This document shows, piece by piece, positions 13,401 through 23,362 of a stretch of DNA of 64,000 bases; position 1 is the first letter of the stretch, and every line of letters begins with the position of its first letter. The stretch is from Phalacrocorax aristotelis (lineage: Eukaryota; Chordata; Aves; Suliformes; Phalacrocoracidae). The stretch spans positions 7,677,850 to 7,741,849 of the forward strand of contig NC_134284.1 of NCBI RefSeq assembly GCF_949628215.1, written 5' to 3'. Under the pieces are notes generated by a model. The model saw only the letters and a program-made list of their open reading frames with translations, did not search any database and had not been told where the DNA came from. Made by a program: the position numbers and the translations under genes.

Positions 13401-16400
13401 GTGGTAGTGCATTTCAGCTCTAAATTTCTGCGATGAGATAACAATTAGGAGACAAGGCCTCAACCAAATTTTTGTGTGTTCTTGAGAACACAAGATTTGT
13501 GTTCTCCAAAGAAGGTCTTCCTCGGTAGAATAGGGACACAGTAAATTAAACACAGAATGCTTACCTAAGAGTAGCACAGTTGAATTCAGGTGCAGAATAT
13601 ATCATAACCATTAAAACAATCAAGATTTCAGGTTGTCTAGCCATTTCAGAGCTGAGAATTTAACCTCATCTCAGTGCTTGAGAAGAAATACTAAATAGGT
13701 TTAAGATCAAATTTCCTTTTGCTGTAAATACAAAAGAAATCATCAGTAATAAATACAAAAATCAAGACTCATTTGTCATCAGTGAATAATGCTTCCTTGG
13801 CTGGTGTTAGCTCATCTGGCATTTTCCTAACACCTACCCACAAACTCCACGAGGGCACTGCATAAGCCCTTCCCTCCCAGGCTCTTTATTGTGGCAAACA
13901 AAATGTAGGTATTGTAACCCCTTGATACCTTCCTGCTTTTTACTTAAGTGAAGTACAGTCAGCAGAGAGTTCACTAAGGCCTTCACCATTTTTCTTCTGC
14001 TTTTGTCAGACTCCAGAACTAATCTTTCATAGTGAAATTCCTATATTAGTGTCTGAATCTTTTGAAAAGAGACTTAGTGTTATGAACCAACAAAATTGCA
14101 ACAGATCTTCTGGATCTTGGAGCTGGGAGCTTCATTCATACCTAATTCAAAGGCATTTGTGCAGCGCAGGACAATTACGCACTCGCTCAAGGTACATCAC
14201 CAGTTTCACATGGGAGTGGAGCGGTGTTCCTGTGCTGTCTGGGTCTGACGAAAAAAAAGCGTTTGCAGCATGCACTGAAGGATGATCTACCATTGTCTGA
14301 GAAGCCAAAGTTAGCATCTTGATTGCCACACTTAAACTCAAAGGTCTTTAAAAAACATGTAGTAAAAAAAACCCCAAACCTTACTTTTGTCACTGCCTTT
14401 TTGGTGTATGAATCTTTGCCCCGTATCTGTAAACATTATGAGGGTCTTATCCATCTTAGTCGTGAATGATGTTCAGAGCACCAGTATCAAAGGAAAAGAA
14501 ATTATGGTTGACTGGATATTGGGTGAAAGGAATTCAAAGTCAACTCTAAATGACAGTCAACCCTCAATGACAAATCAGGGGTGTGTTCCCATTGTTTCCA
14601 AAATAAGGCTCTTTCTGACATCCTCATTAAAGATCAGCAAAGCAATAACAAGTCTTATTTTATTAAAAAATAAAAACTAGTACTCATCACCTCTCCAGTA
14701 GGGTTCTCCATGAGCTTTTAACAGAAGTAACATGCCAGGGAGGGAAGAGACAGAAACCTTCTGCAGATAAAAAAAGACATTGTCTGATGTACAATTTTGG
14801 TTAATTTTGAGATGCTTGAGAAATTTCTGTTCCTGCATCCACTGACTGCTCCCTCATCTGAGTCATCCTGGTAACCTGTTTAACTCTGCACTGACACGGA
14901 CTTGTTTAGTTATTGCCCAGTAAGCAAGCTGACAGCAGTCTATCGACTGAAGTACTTTGGTTCAATAGATTTCAGTTAAGTTTGCTTACTTCTGCTTATT
15001 TATAAAACGTTAAGACTTCCACAGTAGACTAAATAGAAAATATCATCCCTTAAATGAATGACCCCTCTCCACCTTTAAAATAATTATTTTATTTAAATAT
15101 CCAAAGAAATTATTTTATATTCTGCTTAACCTTTGTAGATAAGATCCTTGCCTGAGGTGGGTTAGGAATTTCATAAACAAGGCTACCTATCTCCCAAATT
15201 ATGTAAAACATTTCTATGCTCAAATGAACATCTCAAGAAACCTTAAACTGTTTTAAAGAGATGAGAAATACAGAAAGGCTTTGACCTTCAAAGAACTAAG
15301 TGGCAGTGTTTTCCCAAAAGCAGGATCATACACACAGAGCAGAGGTATTTTATTAATTTCATATTTATACAAAGATGAGTGCTAGGTGGTAACTCCACAA
15401 AGCTAGCACACAGCACAAGGAAACTACAAGGTATTTATCTTGTTACATGATTAGTAAAAACCCACATAAATTCATGTTCACTGGCCAATAATTATCATCT
15501 CATCTGTTATTGGTTAGCTGTATTTTAATTAGTCTCACTAGCTATGTAAATTAGCATGCACGATCCTTACAGAGTGGGGGCAGGTATTCTCAGTCCTGAA
15601 CTGAGTAGGTGGTCGTGATCTCCCCCTGCTGTCTTTACCTTTCCCCCAGTTATTGCAGTTTTGGCTGACTTAACACTTTTATCACCCAGCATTTGGCATC
15701 TTCTGAGGCAGGGTGTTCCCTTTTATCAGTCTCTCAGTTCTTCTTCAAGGATATAGTAGTAAAACCAATGCTTCCTTATCTCTCAGTTCCCTGCTCTGTC
15801 CACTGGATTCTGTTTTGCAAAGCTCACATCATCCACTGTTACTTCTTAGTGGAAAAATTAATTTGCTGCGAGATATCAGCAGTAGAATACCAAAACCTTT
15901 TCACAGCTATCCATGGTCCTTAAAGCTACCTATTGTACAAAAATGACACCATTTTCTCCAGGCATTTTTAGAAGTCTCTAAAACAAAAGTATTTTTCTTT
16001 ACAAAAACGAATTCAGAGTGCTGAAGAAGCCATGTAAGACCTGGCAGTGTTCTCCTGTCCTTTTGAAAACAGGATATATTTCACCCTTTGAAGATATTGT
16101 GGCTGGTTATTCGCATCTTAATCAAATACTTCATAAAGTATCATCAGCATCACCCACAACCTGCAGTTAATGACTCTACAAAATGCTTTCTGCAAGGCAA
16201 GTATTAACTGACATTTAAATATAACTTTCAAACATAAAACAAAACATAAACTATTCAAGCAAAACAGCACATTTACACCCACAGGCTTGAGTCTGTCATT
16301 TGCATGGGGTGATAAGTGGAAGTTTTCCTGCCTGTTATTTGCAGGATGAAAAAGGAAAAGCTTTCTAAGTTTCTAAATTCACGTAAAATCTCAATAAACA

Positions 16401-18239
16401 AGCAAGTAAAAAACCATAGATACATAAACTACCACTGTGCATCATATGTAGAAAGGTAATTTTAAGTGCTTTCTCAACTTTGGGAAGGGTAACGGATACA
16501 ATGTGTGTAATCACTTTCACCTCAATATCACAGTTGTTCCCCCACGTTTCATCCACCCACCGCAACTGCCTTGCTCTTGGCAGAGTGCTGATCGTGGATC
16601 GCAGTGTTCAGATACATCAAAAGAGAAGCACCATGTAAACTTTTAGCTCAGGAAGGAAAAATTTTAAGCAATTTAGCTTATGTCCTGCCTGAAAAGCCAA
16701 GGACGGGAACAGAGTGGTATTGCATTTATATAGGCACATCAAGCTCCTGACCCAGAATGAACACAGCAACGCAGGCAGCAGACGAGCTCTGCGGGGTGAA
16801 GCCACACCGTCTCACAGCAGGAGAAATATCACCCTAACCATTGCTGCTCACATACCTGCTTATTATCTGAGCAACCTGGTACCAGGAGGCCTGAAATTGC
16901 TGTTTTGTGAGGAAATTCCTGCTGTCAAGAGGTGGTATGTTTGAGTTCAAAGGACACTGAGAACAGTCAAAAGTGGTTTCAGATCAAAACATTCAAACAA
17001 GGACCAGAAAAGATCTACGAAGAACTAGGAAAAAAAACTCTTGTGTTTTATCGTAAACAGTGAGCTAGTAGTTCTCAAAGGGTTATATGAAAATAAAGGA
17101 ACCAAGACAGCACATGATCTGAAAAAAGAAAAAAAAAAAGTAAGCTGGCCACCTTTCTCCTAAAAACAATTAAAGAATAAGGACTTGTTTAGTTATTCTT
17201 TTAATTTTATTAATATATAACCATGCAAATCGAGTATTAAGTGCTGCCATCGTGGTTAGGTCCTAAAAACATAACAAGCTATGCCATGACTAAGCATCTC
17301 TATATGTGATTTGCCATTCTAGGCAGGCTACCACGCTTCACATGTTTAGAGGAGGATGCTATTGCTCATATTGCTCCTCAGAGGAGGATGTCAGAGTTTT
17401 ACATAAATAAAGAAAAATATTTGACGCTGTCTCATTCAGAATAACCTCCATAAAACCCAGCAGAATACTCAGATACATTCAAATGTTAATTCTTCCTTTA
17501 GAGCTTTTTTTCCTTTCTGGGTAGGGCTACCTGAAGAACTGACAAAGACTGAAAGAAAACAAAAATGTTCAGGCTTTTTCTGACTGATTAATAATAATTA
17601 AGAAAAACATAACAGAACATATCAGCTAATCCAAAATGGAATATTCTGTATTTGGAAATTATCAGTACACAGCAAAGGAAATAATGGTGTATATTACAAA
17701 ATATGGAGGTGGTATAATATTTCTTTATTTCTTTATTCAGTAGACCATTACTTCGGACATTTATCCACAATGTGGCAGACCAAGGTTTAACCCTATTCTC
17801 AAAAGACAACATTAAAGCTCATCGTTCCCATCGGCAGTGTGACGCTTCCTTTTGTATATTAGAATAGTCAGCAAGCCAGAGAGGGTACAGACAAGGATGA
17901 TACTCTACATTTCTTGAAACTGTAGATTCAAATCCACATAGGAGGATGGAATCTATTCTGGATTTTCCATATAGCAGGTAGGTGCTTTGTTATTAGATTA
18001 AATGGGACATCCACATGTTTGTTAAAAATCACTTTTTTTTTTTAAGCAAACCAGTAATTACCAATAATTATCTATCTCTACCTTTTGCTCTGTTTCACAT
18101 CCAGAGACACCCTTCTTCTTTTTCAGGAGCACACGCTGTAAGGGTATGTGGACTAATAATTTTTTTTCTGAGGGTATCTGATTAACAGCTGTTTAACATA
18201 AAAGATTTGGACAACAGACAGGACAAGTAATTAAGCCCC

Positions 18240-18960
18240 AGATACACAAACACAAGAGCTAACGGAGACAATAACAAAGGTCAGAAATCTCACCCCACTG
18301 ATGGGCCATTGAAGGAGCCACTCAAAGTCTTGAGGAGATTCAACTGGAACTTTCTAACTGATAAGGGGGGAGGAAGATTATCACAAGTGTCTCAGGAAAG
18401 AACAAACTCGTTATGGGATATTTTACGTTGTTTGCATGGTTGTGCAAAATGCATTATGGGATTTGTAGGGGAAAGGCTAAAGATGGGGAAAGGGTGGGAT
18501 AAAGGTACATTGAGGATGAACAAGCACAGGAAAACAAAGAGTGGGACAACAGTCCTGTGAAAACAAGCTGCTGATCAACAGTTACCTAGCCAAGTCCTAA
18601 GCACATTCCTGGCTAAGCTCTCTGTTCTGTCTGCGTGTGCCGCTCGCAAACCTCAAGCCAAGGTAGCTGGCAAACAGGGTAAGAGGTCTGGGCCCTAGCT
18701 ACTCTGGAGAGCTTGGGCCCGGGTGTCCAGGCTTGACAGTCAAGTTACCAGGGGGAATACAGCTCTGGACCAGGTGTTGGAGAGACCTGCCTTGGTCGGG
18801 GAAGGTGAGGTGGGAGATCTGCTACCAACACAGTCTGGTGGGTGCTGCACTGGTGACACCCGCCTAGCGTTCATTCCCACTGGCTGGGCACCGGGACCGC
18901 AGCAGCGGGCAGGGGAAAGCTCGCCTACGCCCCAAAGCCCACTGGACTGAGCTTCTTTTT
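18240..18960. mobile_element. LTR-like block, unclassified
   Basis: Composition changes sharply from AT-rich single-copy DNA to a mixed block with words often seen in avian LTRs, such as GGTAAGAGGTCTGGGCCCTAG near 18679 and the ACAACAGTCCTGTGAAAAC segment near 18545. No clean TG...CA ends, target duplication or retroviral genes could be found, so this is only a tentative call. It could instead be the distal part of the G2E3 promoter region. Confidence 0.3.
18451..18469 (-). promoter_or_regulatory. Candidate ZNF143/THAP11 (SBS) site
   Basis: GCATTATGGGATTTGTAGG matches the reverse complement of the published SBS consensus (ACTACAATTCCCAGAATGC) at 16 of 19 bases, including the invariant ACTAC-like and CCCA cores except for one terminal base. 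It lies about 1.3 kb upstream of the G2E3 first exon, inside the LTR-like block. Confidence 0.45.
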
Positions 18961-19718
18961 GATGCAGTCCACCATTACAGCCGCACTCAGATGGCAAAAC
19001 ATCAGCGTGAACACGTAACACATAGCTTTCTGTTGAGAAACTCCATGCTACTGTAGCGAACATGGCTGTGTCCAAGCAGGTTTCCCCATCAGCTGCACGA
19101 AAAATGGGTCAGCACTGCGGCCTTACAGCAGGATTGTTCTGCCTCCTTGAGAACAAGCTGTGAAAGGCAGCAATTTTAAAACAAGTGGATTTCTCAGAAG
19201 CAGCCCGCCTTGTTTCCTTAGGGAAGTACTCCAAAACGGGCCTTCTGGAAGAGACTGCCTGGTATTACGGAGTTTGGGGGGGCTGAGGGTAAACAGTCTG
19301 GGGCTCCCGCACCTTGTCAAGACACAGGTTACCGACGCAGACGGGCACGTTACGCCCCGGCCGCGGCCGTCCGTAGGGTTTTGCCTCTGGGCGGCGGCTT
19401 CCCCCTCCGCGGTGCCGCCAGAAGCCGGGCGGCCCCGTGAGACATCAGCGCGGGGAGCGCTGCCCGTCCGCGGGAGGGAGGAAGGCGGCGGGCCCCGGCC
19501 CCGGCGCCGCCCCGGGCCCCCGGCGCCCCCCGGTGCCGCAGCGCCGCCCGCCGAGCTGCCGTCGCAGCCCCGAGTCCCGCCGCCGGCGGCCCCTGCAATC
19601 AAGCACCGATCTCCAGGATGACAAATCCCGCCCCGCGCAGCCGAGCGCCGATGCGAGGGATGGTGGGCGGGGCAGGGGTGCTGGCGCCCCGCTTCCGGCA
19701 GGGCGGCGGATGTTGGGG

Positions 19719-19724
19719 TTTGAA
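19719..19724 (+). promoter_or_regulatory. G2E3: Candidate CHR cell-cycle element
   Basis: TTTGAA, the canonical cell-cycle genes homology region, sits within about 80 bases of the end of exon 1, close to where transcription should start. CHR elements recruit DREAM and MMB complexes and give G2/M expression. G2E3 was named for G2/M-phase expression, so position and sequence agree. No CDE at the usual 4-base spacing is present. A six-base match alone is weak. Confidence 0.4.
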
Positions 19725-19734
19725 TTGTCTGTCA

Positions 19735-19801
19735 GTTAGCGCGGGCGGCTGGGCGGTGGAGAGGCTGGGAGCCGGGGAGCGGCGGCGGGGCAGCCTGCGG
19801 G
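19735..19801 (+). other. G2E3: G2E3 non-coding exon 1 (3' boundary)
   Basis: The 3' boundary is defined by a strong donor, CGGG|GTGAGT, with GT at 19802. The 5' end is only estimated from the position of the CpG island and the CHR-like element. No start codon lies in this exon. Translation starts in exon 2, whose acceptor is at 23311-23312. Confidence 0.6.
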
Positions 19802-22800
19802 GTGAGTACCGCCTGCGGCGGGCCGAGGGCTTGCCCTGCCGCCCCTAGCCTCGGGGCCTGCCCGCCTGTGGTTGGGGAGGCGCGGGGGCCGCCGAGGGGC
19901 CGTTCGAGCTGCCGTGGCGGAGCACCTCCTGCCTCCCCGCGGGGGGCGCCGGGCGGGGGAATGACCCGTAACCGCCTCCTTGTCTGGGGGCAGGAGGCGG
20001 CGGCGCCCCTGGGAGGAAATCTTCCCGCTCTTCCCGTCGCGCTTGCGGGAGGCGAGCGGCGGGACGGGACGGGTGTCCCCGCAGGAGCTGCCCTGGCCGC
20101 CGTGCTGCTGACACGGACGGCGGCCGGGTTCCGTGGTTGAACCCGCGTGAGACCCGGGACAGCAAGTGGGCACCTGGACCCGGACCCGCTGGGGTTCGTG
20201 CGGGACGCCGGGGCAGCTCTCCTGGTGCTCCCGGGGCGGCTGCTGCGGGACGGGTTTGTTTCAGGGCGCGGCGTTGCGTTATAAACCGGGAGGCGAACGG
20301 GAGACGGTGTCACACGCGCGTTCGGGACGTACGGCGGGAGCGGAGGGGTCCGGGAGGGCTCCTTTGTTCCTGTGCTAGAGAAAACGTCCACCTGAAACCT
20401 CGCCTCTTGGGGCGGTCTTTTGGTTTTGGTTTTTTTTTTTTTTTTTTTTCCGTCCCCTAGTTACAAAACTATTAAAACAACCGTAAGTTCTGGAGCAGCG
20501 AAGAGTTCTAGAACTTAGCAAAACCTAAATATTCACTCTGAGGGTTTTTTGTAAAGCCTGTTTAGGCAAAGTAGATACATTTTATTTACACTTCTGTTTT
20601 TATAAATAATGGGCGATAGTGGGTTCCTGTCTTGCAAATAGACTGATACGGAATTGCTTTGTTTCTGCAGAAAGCCCTGCAGGACTTAACGCGGGGTGCC
20701 TCAATGGTTGTTCTTATATGTCTTTTAACTTGCAAATTTGAACTCCGGGTTCATTTCCCTGAAATAGTTTGAGAAAAGTAGGAGGAATCTGGGGGGAGGG
20801 TTGCGATTTTTTTTCTGTTTTGCTGGAGCCAGGGAAAGGTAGGAAGGTGCTTTTTCTTGTTTCTAGCCTTGTATAAGCTTTCTCCACCTGGTGGGGATTT
20901 TTACAACACACTGAGGTGAAAATCTAGTCCTGTGCTGTCATATACCGATTGTTTCTTTGTTGTATTACCCTACTACTACCTATTCAAGACTGTGAAACTG
21001 GTAGTGACCGTTCTTTGGAAATCCCGAAGAGAAGGGAATACATGTGAGCTGCGTGCTTGTCCTTTGCTCCTCCTGTTCCTGATTAAGTGCATTTAATTTT
21101 TGTAGTTTAGAAAGAGGGAAGTGTGTTTCTCGGAAAACCGGAACCAGTTATTTTATTTGACTGTCGGTGTGTTCTTAAGAGACTCTTGAACTAATTTGTT
21201 TGCAGCATTGCTTTTTTTGTTTGTTTGATTTTCTTTTACGCCGTTTTCTGGCAAGGGACTTTTGTGTACAACTGCTCCAGTTCTCTAACAAAGTGGAACG
21301 GTGTAGAGCAGTTGCCTTATGCCTGAGACTTCTGCCTCCCTTTTTTTTTTTTTTCTTTAAGTACAACCCCTTTCCTAAAATCGCTGCAGTACTTTATTTG
21401 CAATAGTTTGGATTAGCCTGAGGTTTGTTCCTGAAGCCTGTACCTGGCAGTAATCTAAACTGTAAATACCAAAACTGATAGCTCGGAGTCTGTCAGGCTT
21501 CTGGTTTGGACCTTGGATCCGTTGCTGGCTGCCTCCCTCTTCACTTGGCATGTGTGAAGGAAGTTGTCCACCTACCTGTGAGGTCAAGCATGGATCTGCA
21601 GGCAATCAGCTGTGATTCTTGTCTTGCAAAACTTATGTAATGCTTTCTTCAGCTTCCTCAGATAAGGCATGTCAAAAACCATAGAATCATTGAGGTTGGA
21701 AAAGACTTCTAGGATCATCAAGTCCAACCGTCAACCCAACACCACCATGTCCCGTAAACCATGCCCTGAAGTGCCGCATCTACACGTGTTTTAAATACCT
21801 CCAGGAATAGTGACTCAACCACCTCCCTGGGCAGCCTCTTCTAATGCCTGACCACTCTTTCAGTAAATAACTTTTGCCTAATATCCAATCTAAACCTCCC
21901 CTGATGCAACTTGAGGCCATTTCCTCTTCTCCTATCGCTAATTGGGAGAAGAGACCAACACCCATCTCACTACAACCTCCTTTCAGGTAGTTGTAGAGAG
22001 CGATGAGGTCTCCCCTCAGCTTCCTTCTCCAGGCTAAAGTACCCCAGCTCCCTCAGCCGCTCCTGAGAAGACCTGCTCTCCAGACCCTTCACCAGCTTTG
22101 CCCTTCTCTGGACACGCTCCAGCACCTCAATGTCCTTCTTGCACTGAGGTGCCCAAAACTGAACACAGTATTCGAGGTGTGGCCTCACCAGTGCTGAGTG
22201 CAGGGGCACGATCACTTCCCTACTCCTGCTGGCCACACCATTCCTGATACAAGCCAGGATGCTGTTGGCCTTCTTGGCCACCTGGGCACACTGCTGGCTC
22301 GTGTTCAGCTGCCTGTTGACCAGCACCACCAGGTCCTTCTCCACTGGGCAGCTCTCAAGCCACTCCTCCCCAAGCCTGTAGAGTTGCATGGGGTTGTTGT
22401 GACCCAAATGCAGGACCCGGCCCTTGGCCTTGTTAAACCTCATACAGTCAAAATCAAAGATCTACAGGTATGTTCCTAAAAGGGCTGTACTTTGCACTAA
22501 AGAAAGAATAATCATTGTAGTGGTGCAGTGAAGAAACACGTATTTTATTTTTTTCCAAGGTGGCCTAAGATGCATGGTCTGGCATGCAGTACAAGCCAGC
22601 TCATGGTATATCCATGTTAATGTACCATGGGCATCTAATTTTTAGAAGAATGTTATGTTTGAAAGAAATGCAGGTTAAGTCAGTGTTTCCAAGTAAATTA
22701 CTCTCCACTTGAGAATGTAAAATACATAGTTCTAAATGGTGTAAATTCCCCTGTATGCATGTCCTTGTTCTGGATTCCTCACCTAATTTTTTTTTTCCTT

Positions 22801-23312
22801 AGATCAGTATTTCTTTGACTAGGCCAGGATCACTATCTTCATAGTTTTGTCACTTTGTCGCTATACTGCCCAGTTAATTTTTTTCTTCCAACTTGCTCGT
22901 GTTAAATCAATCTTTATCTGAGCAGGAGTCACTGCCACTTCTTTGGTTGTCTTTGGATCATTACTTTCGATGTTTAAAATAACTACAAACTCTTCTGTGC
23001 CATTAAGCCTACATTTAACTAGCTGTTGAATTGGACTTTTTTATTTACTCTTTTGAAAATAAAATATTTGTTTGATAGTTTGGGGAAATAGTTAAAAGTT
23101 GCTACATGTTTCATTTGTCTGGAAATATTTTTTCTGAACATTTGCATCCTGCTTTCGAAACCCCTGTCTCTTACAATAACAATTGAATTATAATATTCTT
23201 TTGGTTTTGAACCCTTTTTTTTTTTTACTTTACTGAGTTTGAGGTTGGTATATATAATGGTCATTGTTAATGCACTAGATGTATTTAACACCTCATTTTT
23301 TTTTCATGACAG
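19802..23312. other. G2E3: G2E3 intron 1
   Basis: It carries the 3' half of the CpG island, T-rich tracts at 20431-20450 and 21341-21354, and an antisense CR1 fragment at 21673-22450. No other exon is visible. Confidence 0.7.
21673..22450 (-). mobile_element. CR1 LINE, 5'-truncated, antisense, with ORF2 remnant
   Basis: The + strand begins with CATAGAATCATTGAGGTTGG, the reverse complement of a CR1 3' terminus, and continues through the CR1 3' UTR. A minus-strand open frame at 22443-21970 encodes about 157 residues of the C-terminal part of CR1 ORF2 after the reverse-transcriptase core. Recognisable motifs include [33 protein letters not shown] and the [13 protein letters not shown] block. 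The element is truncated at about 22450, so the endonuclease and RT catalytic core are missing and it cannot move on its own. A short GTCAAAA occurs at both edges and may be a target duplication. Confidence 0.95.
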
Positions 23313-23331
23313 CCAGCCAGAAGAACTCAGG

Positions 23332-23362
23332 ATGAGTAAAAACATTGAAATTCAAAATCCAT
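23332..23362 (+). CDS. G2E3: G2E3 coding exon 1 (exon 2)
   Basis: Encodes residues 1-10 plus one base. The acceptor ATGACAG at 23312 precedes a 19-base 5' UTR piece, and the donor is AT|GTAAGT. The N-terminal ten residues are the least conserved part of the protein, so the start rests on the reading frame and the good Kozak context. Confidence 0.85.

Larger units (their letters stand above)
6421..18239. other. Long AT-rich intergenic stretch, no gene seen
   Basis: Nearly 12 kb with no convincing exon, tRNA, small RNA or clear transposable element. Open frames are all 100 codons or fewer and unrelated to known domains. The lack of repeats across so long a stretch could mean that conserved non-coding elements are present. 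Sub-features: a 10-bp-stem inverted repeat at 10408-10437, a CTCF-like motif at 10788-10801, tandem X-box-like words at 9627-9676, and homeodomain/octamer-like words at 15490-15560 and 16298-16305. Confidence 0.55.
19340..20400 (+). promoter_or_regulatory. G2E3: CpG island promoter of G2E3
   Basis: About 1 kb of very GC-rich, CpG-dense DNA in an AT-rich region, covering the non-coding first exon and the start of intron 1. Visible elements include an ETS-type CCGGAAGC on the minus strand (19691-19698), GGGCGG boxes near 19671 and 19711, and a CHR-type TTTGAA at 19719-19724. The many overlapping open frames on both strands are a by-product of high GC, not genes. The exact start site cannot be placed, but it is probably in 19700-19745. 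Confidence 0.85.

Noticed and set aside
15616-15632. CTCF-like word on the minus strand
   Set aside because: Only 11 of 14 core positions match, including a mismatch at an invariant C.
19123-20460. Many overlapping open frames on both strands (up to 219 codons)
   Set aside because: They are Pro/Arg/Gly/Ala-rich shadows of a CpG island. The real transcript only splices out of here at 19801.
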